From CBFIGX01 sp965662265 (GTDB taxonomy: Bacteria > Bacteroidota > Bacteroidia > Flavobacteriales > UBA7430), in assembly GCA_965662265.1 (NCBI GenBank), contig CBFIGX010000002.1, positions 156,297-220,296 of the forward strand: DNA of 64,000 nucleotides, written 5' to 3'. The position numbers and the translations under genes were made by a program. Below the pieces are notes generated by a model. That model was not told the DNA's origin. It did not search any database and saw only the letters and a program-made list of their open reading frames with translations. This document shows, piece by piece, positions 19,664-29,303 of this stretch. How positions within the stretch are numbered: the first letter of the stretch is position 1; each line of letters starts with the position of its first letter.

Positions 19664-22600
19664 ATGAAAAAAATTAACATCTTATTAATATTTGCCTTTT
19701 ATGTTTGTCAAGTTTACGGACAAGTTACTACAACTGTAATTAGTCAGAGTGATACTTCTTTGGTTCTTAATTATCGATTTGATTCATACAAGCTAAATGA
19801 AGTGGAATTAAACAACACAACTTACTTTACACCTGAAATGATTGGGACAACTCCAATTTTGAATCATTCAGCGCCTGCACTAAACAAAGTAGCAACATCT
19901 TTTAGATGCCCAAGGAACGCCCAAATTAATATAGAAATTATCAATGAATCATACATAGAATTGGAAAATACCCCTATTGCTCCATCTAAAGGTAATATTT
20001 ATCGACATACAGATCCTTCAGATATACCTTATTCGTTTGGTGAAACATATAATAGACCAGGTTTTTATCCTAGAAATTCATACAAGCTAAGAGATGAATA
20101 TTCTATAAGAAATGTTTCTGGCCGGACATTATGGTTATACCCTTTTAGATACAACCCTATTGATGAAACTTTAAGAGCATACCAAGAGTTAACAATAAGA
20201 ATTAGTTTTGATAACAAGCTAAGTGAATCTAGTAATATTCAACCAGCATTTAAAGAGCTTCTTAAAAGCCACTTTATTAATGAACATTCTTTAAAGTATG
20301 ACCCTGTTTCAGAACAAGGAGATATGTTGATAATTTCTCACAGTGATTTTATTGATGCAGTTCAACCTTTCGCTAATTGGAAAACACAATTAGGGATAGA
20401 AAATGAAATTATCGATATTGATGATATTGGTAGCACCTCAGGTGAAATAAAAGCTTTTATACAAGAATATTATGATCAGAATAACTTAACATATGTATTG
20501 TTAGTTGGAGACCATCAACATATTCCTGCTGACAATCTTAACTCTGGGTTTTCCGATAATAGCTATACATACACTTCAGGTAATGACAATTACCCTGATT
20601 TATTTATTGGTCGATTTTCTGTTGAAAGTGTTAGCGACGTAGAAACTATGGTTGAACGAAGTATTAACTATGAAAAAAACCCTGTTAATACTGACGCATA
20701 TAAAACGGCTGTCGCAATAGGATCTGAAGATGGAACATCTTCCACTAACCCTAATTCTAATTCAACAGGGATGGGTGATGACAATGAGGCTGACTGGCAC
20801 CATTTAATGAATATAAATAATGACCTTAATGGCTTTACCTACTCAAATATTCTTGAGTTATATGAAGGAGGACCCTATGAAGGCTCTTTAGATGCTTCAG
20901 GTAATCCAAATGCTTTTGAGTTAAGTAATCAATTAAACACTGGAGCTGGTTTAATAAATTATACAGGTCATGGTTCTGCGGAGTCCTTTGCTACAACAGG
21001 CTTCAACAATTCGGATATAGATCAATTAAATAATACGGACACACACCCATTTATATTTTCAGTAGCATGTGTTAACGGAGAATTTATGAACACCACCTGT
21101 TTTGCGGAAAAATGGTTGCGTGCTACAAACGATACTGGAACTCCTACAGGGGCTGTTGCTGTCATAATGTCTACTATTAATCAATCCTGGAACCCACCAA
21201 TGTCTGGCCAAGATGAAATGAATGATATTTTAACAGAACAATATGATGATAACATTCGTCGGAGTTTTGGTGCAATTACTATGCAAGGTTGTATGAAAAT
21301 GAATGATGATTATGGTGCTAATGGCGAAGAAATAACAGATACTTGGACCATATTTGGAGACCCTTCTCTAATGGTAAGAACTGATAAAGCTGGCGAGATC
21401 ACAGCTACTTATGATAACATAATTCCTATTGGTTCAAACTCACTACTTGTTACCTCTAATTATGATGGTGGTGTTGCTACTCTTACTCACAATAACCAGT
21501 TAGTGTCGCAAGCTATCATCGAAAATGGACAAGCTACACTATTATTTGAACCAATTAGCTCGGTATCCAATTATACCATTACGGTAAATGCATTTAACGC
21601 TATTCCTCATGTTGGTTCTATTCAATCGATAGTTCTTGAAGGACCATATATAATTAGTCAGGGTATTGTCTTATCAGACAGTCTTGATGGGGCAGATTCT
21701 CAAGTAGAATTTGGGGATAGCCTTGTTTACTCGATGAATATTGAAAATGTAGGCATAGAATCTAGTGATAGTTTAACTATTGTTGTCAGTACTAACCTTA
21801 ATTTTATTGATGTAATTACTGATACAATATTCGTTAACTCGATAGATCAAGGAGAATTATCTCTTTTAAGTGATCAACTTATGATTACTGTTGGAGAACC
21901 AGATACTACAATTACTGATGCAGATCTTTATTTTAATATTTTTGACCAACTTGGCAATAGCTGGAATGCTACATCTACTATTATCTTTGATCAACCAATA
22001 ATAAATGTCGATAATTATTTAATAATTGATTCCTTAGGAAATAATAACGGCCAATTTGATGTATCAGAAACGGTAATGATTGACTTTAATTTGAATAATA
22101 TTGGAAGCGCAGAAACTGATAGTGTACTAGCTTACATACAGAGCTCAAACTCGTTTTTAATTTGTAGTGATACTTTACATTCAGTTGAGAGTATTGACGT
22201 AAATTCAACCAGCACTCTTTCTTTTGAATGTTCTATAGTTGAATCTGCTCCAAATTCAGAACAAATTGCTTTTGACTTGGTACTTATCACAAATCAGGAT
22301 ACAATGATTTATAATTATACTTTCATAACCCCAATATGTGGAATTAATGATATAGATGTTGTTGTAAGTATACAGCCAGACTGGTATGCTTCCAACGAAA
22401 CTTCATACACGTTAATGAGTTCAGATGGACAAACTATCGATGAAATAGAATTAGGTTCTATGCAGTCTTGGGAAACATATGAATTGGCATATTGTTTTTC
22501 ACCAGAGACAATTCTTGATTTTAATTTGTATGATAACTATGGAGATGGAATTAGCTCTGGGGGTGCTTACTCAATTAATGTATGTAATCAAGAAATTTTA

Positions 22601-23197
22601 GTAGGGGGCGAAGAGGAATTTTCTGAGTTTAATTATGTATTTGTTGTTTCATGTGATCAATCTTCTGTAATATTAGGATGTACAGACCCTGATGCTTGTA
22701 ATTACAATATTGATGCAACCGCTGATGACAACTCTTGTTATGAACTAAATGCATCTGTAAGCACATATTCTTATGACAATACAACACTAGAAGTTAATTC
22801 AAATGCTTTACAACCTACTTACCAGTGGTACGTTGATGGCCTAATCCTTGACAACACTCAAAGCACATATACGCCAAATCAAAACGGAGTGTATTCTATT
22901 ATTGTATCTGATGGTGAGAATTGTTCTACCGAGCTTAGTTTTAATATATCTAACTTAAATAACTTGGATGCTGAATTATTGAGTTTAGAATATTTCCCTA
23001 ACCCTAACACTAATGGGATGCTAACGATAAACGTTAACAGAGAATGTGATTTAGTAATTTCTGATGTTATAGGGCGTCTTTATAACGAGTATTCTCTCCA
23101 TAAAGGATTGCAGAAAATTGACATTAGTGGTGTAGCTCCTGGTTATTACCATCTAATATTTGATGACAAAACAACAAAAAGGTTGATTATAAAATAA
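19664..23197 (+). CDS. Secreted C25 (gingipain-like) cysteine protease with T9SS sorting domain
   Basis: An 1177-residue protein: signal peptide (1-20), C25-type propeptide (to about 215, ending near LRAYQELTIRISF), catalytic domain (about 220-575) with histidine 436 in NYTGHGSAES and cysteine 469 in FIFSVACVNGEF, then an Ig-like domain and two CARDB-like domains (about 580-890). Next come a beta domain with DNYGDGISSGG, a 21-residue GCTDPDACNYN...DNSC cysteine motif (near residues 1005-1025), a PKD/Ig-like stretch and a T9SS type A sorting domain (about 1105-1177, FPNPNTNGMLTINV ... RLIIK). In Porphyromonas such proteases are major secreted enzymes; here a nutritional role is likely. It forms a transcription unit with the M14 gene. 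Confidence 0.93.
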   Translation: MKKINILLIFAFYVCQVYGQVTTTVISQSDTSLVLNYRFDSYKLNEVELNNTTYFTPEMIGTTPILNHSAPALNKVATSFRCPRNAQINIEIINESYIELENTPIAPSKGNIYRHTDPSDIPYSFGETYNRPGFYPRNSYKLRDEYSIRNVSGRTLWLYPFRYNPIDETLRAYQELTIRISFDNKLSESSNIQPAFKELLKSHFINEHSLKYDPVSEQGDMLIISHSDFIDAVQPFANWKTQLGIENEIIDIDDIGSTSGEIKAFIQEYYDQNNLTYVLLVGDHQHIPADNLNSGFSDNSYTYTSGNDNYPDLFIGRFSVESVSDVETMVERSINYEKNPVNTDAYKTAVAIGSEDGTSSTNPNSNSTGMGDDNEADWHHLMNINNDLNGFTYSNILELYEGGPYEGSLDASGNPNAFELSNQLNTGAGLINYTGHGSAESFATTGFNNSDIDQLNNTDTHPFIFSVACVNGEFMNTTCFAEKWLRATNDTGTPTGAVAVIMSTINQSWNPPMSGQDEMNDILTEQYDDNIRRSFGAITMQGCMKMNDDYGANGEEITDTWTIFGDPSLMVRTDKAGEITATYDNIIPIGSNSLLVTSNYDGGVATLTHNNQLVSQAIIENGQATLLFEPISSVSNYTITVNAFNAIPHVGSIQSIVLEGPYIISQGIVLSDSLDGADSQVEFGDSLVYSMNIENVGIESSDSLTIVVSTNLNFIDVITDTIFVNSIDQGELSLLSDQLMITVGEPDTTITDADLYFNIFDQLGNSWNATSTIIFDQPIINVDNYLIIDSLGNNNGQFDVSETVMIDFNLNNIGSAETDSVLAYIQSSNSFLICSDTLHSVESIDVNSTSTLSFECSIVESAPNSEQIAFDLVLITNQDTMIYNYTFITPICGINDIDVVVSIQPDWYASNETSYTLMSSDGQTIDEIELGSMQSWETYELAYCFSPETILDFNLYDNYGDGISSGGAYSINVCNQEILVGGEEEFSEFNYVFVVSCDQSSVILGCTDPDACNYNIDATADDNSCYELNASVSTYSYDNTTLEVNSNALQPTYQWYVDGLILDNTQSTYTPNQNGVYSIIVSDGENCSTELSFNISNLNNLDAELLSLEYFPNPNTNGMLTINVNRECDLVISDVIGRLYNEYSLHKGLQKIDISGVAPGYYHLIFDDKTTKRLIIK

Positions 23198-23204
23198 TTA
23201 ATGC

Positions 23205-24338
23205 TTAGTTATGATTACTTCTTTTTGAAAAATTTAATTTCATTTTCAAGCTGTCGCTTAAGGCATCCTTATGAAGCATTATAGATATTGTGTTTAATTT
23301 AAAATAAGCATAAGATACTAGTACATGTCCTTTATAATCATCAAGTCCAATCTTGTCGCCCCAAGAATTCTTAACAACAAAATAATTTTTGTTATCACTC
23401 CCTTTAGATATACCAACAATATGCATTAAATGATCGTCAGTAACAGCATAGTTATCAAAATTCATCTGCCTAATGTCAGCCGTTATATTCATTTCTTCAG
23501 TAGAAATATTGAAGTCAGGATCTTGACCCTCAATTGGGCATATTGCTATACCTTTTTTTGCATTAAAGCCCTCATTACTAACATCTGTATCCCACTCAAT
23601 TGTATAACCAGACTCAAGGGCTTGTATTGTTTGGTCTAATAGCTCTTGAAGTTCAACGTTGAAATAAAGTCCATTATCCCAATTATCAGGGACATCAAGA
23701 ATAAATGGTTCATACATTTTTTCATGAGTATATGAACTAAGTGTTATATAGTCATTAGAATTAATTTCAAGCTCATTAGCAAAACTAACTGGAGTATAGT
23801 TTTTTCCTCTATAACTAAAAGATTCTGGGTACTCACCAAGATACATATCAAGTATACGTTCATAGCCAGTTTTCCAATGCGGTGTTAGAGTTTTTCCCTT
23901 GTTTTGAATTACAGCGTTAAGATAGGCTATTAGGACTGATGATAACTCTTTATGGTTATGTGTTTCTGAATTAGATTGTAACCCATTAAAAACTTCATTA
24001 GGAACTATACCGTATTCATCTATTGCATTTAATAAATCATGACCTAGGCTTCCTTCGCCAAATTGAGTTTTACCGTGACGACGTACAAAATTATCAGCTT
24101 TGTTAAGATACACTTGACGAGCAACAAATAATTCTGATAAGTTATGGCCTCCTTTGTTCATTCTTATAAGTTCTGATTCTAAGAATGAAGCCGTAGAAAA
24201 GCTCCAGCATGTGCCTGTTTCGCCCTGACTTTCGACAGGATTGGAAGGCAAGACAAAAGTTGTCTTAAAAGTCAAACTATCTTGTGCACTGAGTAATGTG
24301 GTTGAAAAAGCAAGTAGAAATATAGCTATTTTAAACAT
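23205..24338 (-). CDS. Exported C1-family peptidase (bleomycin hydrolase / PepC-like)
   Basis: A 377-residue papain-fold cysteine peptidase with a signal peptide (1-19, ending SAQ). The catalytic cysteine is C44 in TGTCWSFSTASFLESELIR. The histidine lies in DDHLMHIVGISKG and the asparagine in YFVVKNSWGDK, so the triad is complete. The order and spacing match the C1B (bleomycin hydrolase) group, although cytosolic members lack a signal peptide. It is convergent with the C25 protease (7 bp gap), giving three exported peptidases in 6.4 kb. There is no T9SS tail, so a periplasmic location is likely. Confidence 0.9.
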   Translation of the reverse strand: MFKIAIFLLAFSTTLLSAQDSLTFKTTFVLPSNPVESQGETGTCWSFSTASFLESELIRMNKGGHNLSELFVARQVYLNKADNFVRRHGKTQFGEGSLGHDLLNAIDEYGIVPNEVFNGLQSNSETHNHKELSSVLIAYLNAVIQNKGKTLTPHWKTGYERILDMYLGEYPESFSYRGKNYTPVSFANELEINSNDYITLSSYTHEKMYEPFILDVPDNWDNGLYFNVELQELLDQTIQALESGYTIEWDTDVSNEGFNAKKGIAICPIEGQDPDFNISTEEMNITADIRQMNFDNYAVTDDHLMHIVGISKGSDNKNYFVVKNSWGDKIGLDDYKGHVLVSYAYFKLNTISIMLHKDALSDSLKMKLNFSKRSNHN

Positions 24339-24420
24339 GGTGAATTCTATGAATAATAAAATTAATACTAGATTTAAACAAATTATTTGTCTCTAAATAA
24401 ACGCATAATGCACATCAAAT

Positions 24421-25224
24421 TTATACATTAAATGTATTTTGACTTTTTCTATAGGACTCCCTACAGTCAAAGCAGTAATAGTATGGTTCAGACCAAGTTG
24501 TCTCTTCTTCTTTATTACAATTATTACAGTTTCTTAGCATCGATCTACTGTCATTTTCTCTGCAATTAGAACAATAGAAATCAGCACCGTGCCAATTGGT
24601 CATTTCGTCATTTCCACAACTCATACAAGCTCTTAAGTGGTCATGCCTTTCTAGCCTTAATGTTTCTATATAATCTTCTAAATACAGTACAGGATAATCT
24701 AATAATGCAGTTCTAGTTCTTAAGCGAGTGTCGGGTGAATTTTTCACACCAATAAGTAGAATGCGTTTACCAAGCATTCTAGCACGTTTTATCATTGATA
24801 TGTAGTCCGGGTCACCTAAAGCAATTGCTGCGATATCATATGAAGTGTTAAGGCCTGCGTTATATAGTAAAGATGAACACAAAGCAACTGGGAGAGAGTT
24901 AACTTGAGGTTTTGCTAGTTCATCATCTTGATAGTCAACTTCGAATACATCTGTAACAAAATAACACTCTTCTTTAAGGTACTTGTAAAAGGCCTTTTGC
25001 TTAGAAGCAGAAAATCCAGGTTTATTAATAGGCATGGTGCCATAAAAATATGTCCTTACAATATCTACATCGATAGTGAGGTTAGTCAACAAATGTTCTT
25101 GGATAATTAGCGGTATTTTTTTGTAGTCTAAGTCGTAATCGGGATCTCCTGAGGCATCAATTAGATATTTTTTGTTGTGAAATATCCATGAACCGTCTAT
25201 ATATACATGTGTTTTAACTGACAT
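24421..25224 (-). CDS. NYN-domain (LabA-like) protein with two tandem zinc ribbons
   Basis: A 267-residue protein with a PIN-like NYN nuclease domain (residues 1-180). The acidic sites are visible as VYIDGSWIF (D10) and ALGDPDY (D138, D140), before a strand-helix KRILLIGVKN. The C-terminus has two zinc ribbons of identical spacing, C-x2-C-x14-C-x2-C: cysteines 200/203/218/221 and 233/236/251/254. NYN proteins are usually RNases or nucleotide-binding regulators, and the ribbons suggest nucleic-acid binding. The substrate is unknown. It is a single gene with 80-220 bp of noncoding DNA on each side. Confidence 0.85.
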   Translation of the reverse strand: MSVKTHVYIDGSWIFHNKKYLIDASGDPDYDLDYKKIPLIIQEHLLTNLTIDVDIVRTYFYGTMPINKPGFSASKQKAFYKYLKEECYFVTDVFEVDYQDDELAKPQVNSLPVALCSSLLYNAGLNTSYDIAAIALGDPDYISMIKRARMLGKRILLIGVKNSPDTRLRTRTALLDYPVLYLEDYIETLRLERHDHLRACMSCGNDEMTNWHGADFYCSNCRENDSRSMLRNCNNCNKEEETTWSEPYYYCFDCRESYRKSQNTFNV

Positions 25225-25447
25225 AATATTTTACTCTATCTGTTATGTTTAATTTTACATTCATTTATTCCATATCAAACTTACTGAATAATTTTCTCTA
25301 AACAATACTACTGTTATTGATGATTTGATTAATATATAATGTACTGATAATTACATAAATGTGGTAAAAATTTATGGAAATTTCAAGATACGAAATAGTG
25401 TTACTAAAAAAATTAATGTAATCTTGCTGTATTAATAAGACTATTTT

Positions 25448-25906
25448 ATGCTGGATTGGCGATTAAAATCTTTTGATAAGTTAGTGGTTTCTGAATTACA
25501 CGAAATGTATCGATTGCGTCAGGAAGTTTTTGTTGTTGAGCAAAACTGTCCATATCAAGATGCTGACAATAAAGACATTGATTCATATCATTTAATGGGT
25601 TATTTAGAAAATGATTTAGTGGCATATCTAAGAATTGTTCCACCAGGAATAAGTTATAGCGAAGTATCAATTGGTCGTGTAGTGGTATGTAAATCTTATC
25701 GAAGAAATCGTTTAGGTAGCCAACTTATGCATCAAGGTCTAGTTCACATTGAGCGACTTTACGGAAAGGTGCCTATAAGAATTTCAGCGCAACAATACCT
25801 TAAGGGCTTTTACGAATCATTGCAATATGAATATACTGGAAAATCATATCTAGAGGATAACATCCCTCATATAGAAATGCTTTATAAGCCCATTAATACT
25901 ATCTGA
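25448..25906 (+). CDS. GNAT-family N-acetyltransferase, ElaA type
   Basis: A 152-residue acetyl-CoA-dependent acetyltransferase. The N-terminus WRLKSFDKL...LYEMYRLRQEVFVVEQNCPYQDADNKD pattern (MYRLRQEVFVVEQ is directly visible) is the mark of ElaA proteins. The acetyl-CoA loop reads IGRVVVCKSYRRNRLGSQLM. The physiological substrate of ElaA is not known. It stands first in a possible same-strand group with the HAD phosphatase and the aminotransferase. Confidence 0.9.
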   Translation: MLDWRLKSFDKLVVSELHEMYRLRQEVFVVEQNCPYQDADNKDIDSYHLMGYLENDLVAYLRIVPPGISYSEVSIGRVVVCKSYRRNRLGSQLMHQGLVHIERLYGKVPIRISAQQYLKGFYESLQYEYTGKSYLEDNIPHIEMLYKPINTI

Positions 25907-25939
25907 TAATATTTTATTTTTATAATGTAATTTTGCGTG

Positions 25940-26416
25940 ATGAACAAAGTAGTGTTTTTAGATAGAGATGGAGTTATAAACAAAGAAATAGGTTCTTATG
26001 TATATGAATTACGCAATTTTGAGATTAACCCTGGTCTAAAAGAGGCGTTAACCACATTTAAAAATTGTGGCTACAAATTTGTTGTAGTAACCAACCAAGG
26101 AGGAATTTCAAAAAAAATTTATTCAAAAGCCCATGTAGACAAAATCAACAACTATTTAAAGTCCTGGTTTAATCTAAACAATCTTGATTTGTTAGATATC
26201 ATGTATTGCCCACATCATGATAACATTGAAGCTTGTATTTGCAGAAAACCTAATTCTCTTTTATTAGAAAAAGCTATTGCCAAACATCACATAAATCCTG
26301 AAAAATCATTTATTATAGGTGACAATCAACGAGATATAGAAGCCGCTAAACGGATTCATATAAAGGGTTATTTAATCCCAGCTAATAAAAATTTAAATCA
26401 TTTTAAATTCATATGA
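25940..26416 (+). CDS. HAD-IIIA phosphatase, GmhB-like
   Basis: A 158-residue HAD-superfamily phosphatase. The start is taken at ATG 25940; a GTG one codon earlier is also possible. Motif I is FLDRDGV (nucleophile D8, acid/base D10), motif II is VVTNQGG, and motif IV FIIGDNQRDIEAA. The zinc loop CPHHDNIEACICRKP is characteristic of heptose-1,7-bisphosphate phosphatase and histidinol-phosphate phosphatase relatives. LPS heptose synthesis is therefore a reasonable guess, though no other heptose genes are in the window. Its stop overlaps the aminotransferase start by 4 bp. Confidence 0.88.
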   Translation: MNKVVFLDRDGVINKEIGSYVYELRNFEINPGLKEALTTFKNCGYKFVVVTNQGGISKKIYSKAHVDKINNYLKSWFNLNNLDLLDIMYCPHHDNIEACICRKPNSLLLEKAIAKHHINPEKSFIIGDNQRDIEAAKRIHIKGYLIPANKNLNHFKFI

Positions 26417-27243
26417 TAAACTACAATGGTACTTTAAAAAATGATCAAGAATATTTGTTCAACTCAAAGAACAGAGCATTTCTTTATGGAGATCAAATTT
26501 TTGAAACGCTACGATATCATGAGGGTAAACTTGTGTTTTGGGAAAAACACTATTTTCGAATGATGGGAGCAGCCTGTATGTTAAGAATGGATATTCCCCA
26601 GCATCTTAATATGGACTTTGTGTCTGAAGAGATAATTAAAACACTAGAAGCAAACAAGTTACTTGATAATGACGCACGAATAAGAATTGTATTGTTTAGA
26701 CGCTCAGGTGGGTATTACACTCCCACATCAAAAACAATGGAGTTTTTAATAGAGACAGACCCTTTAGAGTCTAATTTCATATCTATTGGTAAAGGCTTAT
26801 GCATTGATGTCTTTCATGATCATAAAAAGCCTCAAGAACCATTATCATCTTTAAAAGGGGGGAATTCCTTACCTTCTGTATTATCGGGAATCTTTGCCAA
26901 AGAAAATCAATTAGACGAGGCAATTATATTAAATAGTGATTCAAATATATGTGAAACTACATCAGCAAATATATTTATTATTAATAAAGACTTTATTTAT
27001 ACACCTCCTTTAAGTTCTGGATGCGTAGATGGTATCATAAGATCTATTCTAATAGAAAAAGCAAATGATTTAGATATAGTAATTGAAGAAAAATCTATGA
27101 AGCCTTTTGAACTAATAAAAGCGGACGAAGTTTTTTTGACAAATTCTATACATGGTATTTCTTATGTCAAAACATACAAAAAAAAGGAATATTCAAACTC
27201 TTTTTCTATAGAGTTATTAAACCGTTTAAAGCAATTAATTTAA
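26413..27243 (+). CDS. Class IV aminotransferase (PLP-dependent)
   Basis: A 276-residue fold-type IV PLP enzyme. It has RAFLYGDQIFETLRYHEG at the N-terminus, the active-site lysine in SSLKGGNSLPSVL, the glutamate motif DEAIILNSDSNICETTSANIF, and the phosphate-binding SGCVDGIIRSIL. The family includes branched-chain aminotransferase, D-amino-acid aminotransferase and aminodeoxychorismate lyase (PabC). PabC would fit with folP 2 kb away, but the sequence does not decide. The 4-bp overlap with the HAD gene shows translational coupling. It ends overlapping the convergent YqgE gene by 9 bp. Confidence 0.88.
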   Translation: MINYNGTLKNDQEYLFNSKNRAFLYGDQIFETLRYHEGKLVFWEKHYFRMMGAACMLRMDIPQHLNMDFVSEEIIKTLEANKLLDNDARIRIVLFRRSGGYYTPTSKTMEFLIETDPLESNFISIGKGLCIDVFHDHKKPQEPLSSLKGGNSLPSVLSGIFAKENQLDEAIILNSDSNICETTSANIFIINKDFIYTPPLSSGCVDGIIRSILIEKANDLDIVIEEKSMKPFELIKADEVFLTNSIHGISYVKTYKKKEYSNSFSIELLNRLKQLI

Positions 27244-27798
27244 ACTAATATCATATGGCGCATTAGCCCAAATTTTATACGAATTACTTTTACATTTAAG
27301 TCTGTTAATCCATATAGTTTTTAAATCCCATTCAAATAGATTTTGATCTGTTTCATCAACAAACCAAGAGTCTGTGTTTATTTCATGATTCAGTTGATCC
27401 GAATCCCATCCAGAGTAACCAAGAAAAAAACGTATTTCTTTAGGGTCGATAACTTTGGTTTTTATCAAGTCTATCACTTTATCAATATTCCCTCCCCAGT
27501 ATAAATCATTTACAATATGAATACTACCATCAATTTTATGAGGTGATTTAAGTATATAATAAAGTCGGTGGGAATCCACTGGTCCTCCATTATGTATTGT
27601 TGTATTATGCTCAGTTATTTCATCAACAAGTTCTGAGAGCTTTAAGTCTAAAGGCTTATTAATAATGAATCCTACGGCACCATCAGAGTTGTAATCAGTT
27701 AGAAATACTACCGTTTTATGAAAAATATTATCATTAATTAGTGGCTTTGAAATAAGGAACATTCCTTTTTTTATATTTGCTTTTAATCGAGACGGCAT
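27235..27798 (-). CDS. YqgE/AlgH family protein
   Basis: A 187-residue protein with the family's opening GMFLISKPLINDNIFHKTVVFLTDY, the GAVGFIINKPLDLKLSEL segment, HNGGPVDSHRLYYI and FFLGYSGWDSDQLNHEI. These conserved blocks cover the whole length, so the identification is firm. The biochemical role is not established: AlgH was proposed as an alginate regulator, but it is widespread in bacteria without alginate. It faces the divergent pdxH gene across 89 bp. Confidence 0.93.
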   Translation of the reverse strand: MPSRLKANIKKGMFLISKPLINDNIFHKTVVFLTDYNSDGAVGFIINKPLDLKLSELVDEITEHNTTIHNGGPVDSHRLYYILKSPHKIDGSIHIVNDLYWGGNIDKVIDLIKTKVIDPKEIRFFLGYSGWDSDQLNHEINTDSWFVDETDQNLFEWDLKTIWINRLKCKSNSYKIWANAPYDISLN

Positions 27799-27887
27799 AG
27801 AAATAGAATATTTTACTTAATAAATTTATAACAAATCACTTATCATTCCAAATTCTATAGTTAAATTTACAAGTAAATATTATCTAT

Positions 27888-28529
27888 ATGACAAGCAGGA
27901 TATCAAACATTCGTAAAGATTACACGAAAGACACTATAAAATTAAATGATCTAGATATTAATCCTATCTATCAATTTAAGAAATGGTTTGATAATGCTTT
28001 AAAGAGTAATGTTTTAGAGGCTAACGCCATGGTTTTATCTACAGTTACTCCAGAAGGAATGCCTCAAGGTCGAGTATTATTACTCAAAGACATTGACGAG
28101 AATGGTTTTACATTCTTTTCAAATTACAATAGTTCTAAAGGAAAGGATTTATCTTCAAACTCAATGGCAAGTATGACTTTTTTCTGGCCTGAATTAGAGC
28201 AGCAAATTCGGATCTCAGGCTCGGTAGATAAAATTAAATATGAAACATCAAAAGCTTATTTTGAGTCACGCCCTCGAGGGAGTCAAATATCCGCATTAGC
28301 TTCACCTCAGAGTCAAGTAATAAAATCACGCGGTAGTCTTTCTAAGGAGGTGGAAAGATTAGAAAGAACTTATGAAGGGAAAGATATTCCAATGCCATCA
28401 TCATGGGGAGGTTATTTATTGAAACCAGTAAAAATTGAGTTTTGGCAAGGTCGATCTTCTAGATTACATGATAGATTTTTATATGAGAAAATTAATGAGG
28501 GGTGGCGTATTTTACAATTAGCTCCTTAA
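27888..28529 (+). CDS. pdxH: Pyridoxamine 5'-phosphate oxidase
   Basis: An FMN enzyme that oxidises pyridoxine or pyridoxamine phosphate to pyridoxal phosphate. The 213-residue protein has the FMN-binding RVLLLKDIDENGFTFFSNYNSSKG and FFWPELEQQIRISG, the FESRPRGSQISALASPQSQ loop, and ends WQGRSSRLHDRF...W.ILQLAP, all as in PdxH. Its last 4 bp overlap the convergent cdaA gene. PLP made here serves enzymes such as the neighbouring class IV aminotransferase. Confidence 0.96.
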   Translation: MTSRISNIRKDYTKDTIKLNDLDINPIYQFKKWFDNALKSNVLEANAMVLSTVTPEGMPQGRVLLLKDIDENGFTFFSNYNSSKGKDLSSNSMASMTFFWPELEQQIRISGSVDKIKYETSKAYFESRPRGSQISALASPQSQVIKSRGSLSKEVERLERTYEGKDIPMPSSWGGYLLKPVKIEFWQGRSSRLHDRFLYEKINEGWRILQLAP

Positions 28530-29299
28530 ATTTTAGACAAATCTCTTTTTAAGAATACCTCTAATTCGTTTAAGCTTATATATTCATTAAGCCTTCCTTG
28601 TTTGAAATAAGATATCTTACCTGTTTCCTCAGAGACTGTAATAGCCAGCGCATCTGTCATTTCAGTTAGGCTGGCAGCTGCTCTGTGTCTTAAACCCATA
28701 TGAATTGGAAGACTTACGGAATCAGAAACAGGAAGCACACAACGGGCAGCAATTACTTTGTTTTCGCTTATGATTAATCCACCATCGTGAAGAGGACTAT
28801 TTTTAAAGAAAATACTTTCTAATAGACTACTACTAACTTTTGCATTAATTAATTCTCCAGTAGCTTCAATTGAACCTAAAGCAGTATTCCTAGTAATTAT
28901 AATTAATGCGCCTGTGTTGGTTTTAGACATGTTTTCGCATGCTAATTTTAAAGCATCAATATCCAATTGAATTTTAGAACGCGAGCCTAATATACCTTTA
29001 AAATAATCTTGCCTATTGGAAAAGCTAGTGTTGCCAATAAGTAATAGAAACTTTCGTATTTCTTGTTGAAATACAATTATTACTGCAAGTACTCCCACAC
29101 CAATAAATTGTCCTAAAATTTCACTCAATAATTCCATTTGAAAAGCTCCAACTAGCTTCCAAAATAAATAAGTAGCGGTTAAACCAATAAATATTTTTAT
29201 TGCCACAGTACCTTTAACAAGTTTATATAACTGGTAGAGTAGTGCGGTAACAAGTAAAACGTCTAGAAAGTCAAATATGTCAATATCAAGAAATCCCAA
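28526..29299 (-). CDS. cdaA: Diadenylate cyclase CdaA
   Basis: Makes cyclic di-AMP from two ATP at the membrane. The 257-residue protein has three transmembrane segments (about 12-28, 33-50, 60-78), then the DAC domain with the HDGG motif at 171-174 and RHRA at 204-207, the two sequence marks of diadenylate cyclases. It follows folP on the same strand after 4 bp. A folP-cdaA pairing recurs in Bacteroidota as I recall; no CdaR or GlmM partner is nearby. It may control osmolyte or potassium transport, but no target is visible here. Confidence 0.93.
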   Translation of the reverse strand: MGFLDIDIFDFLDVLLVTALLYQLYKLVKGTVAIKIFIGLTATYLFWKLVGAFQMELLSEILGQFIGVGVLAVIIVFQQEIRKFLLLIGNTSFSNRQDYFKGILGSRSKIQLDIDALKLACENMSKTNTGALIIITRNTALGSIEATGELINAKVSSSLLESIFFKNSPLHDGGLIISENKVIAARCVLPVSDSVSLPIHMGLRHRAAASLTEMTDALAITVSEETGKISYFKQGRLNEYISLNELEVFLKRDLSKI

Positions 29300-29303
29300 A
29301 TAT

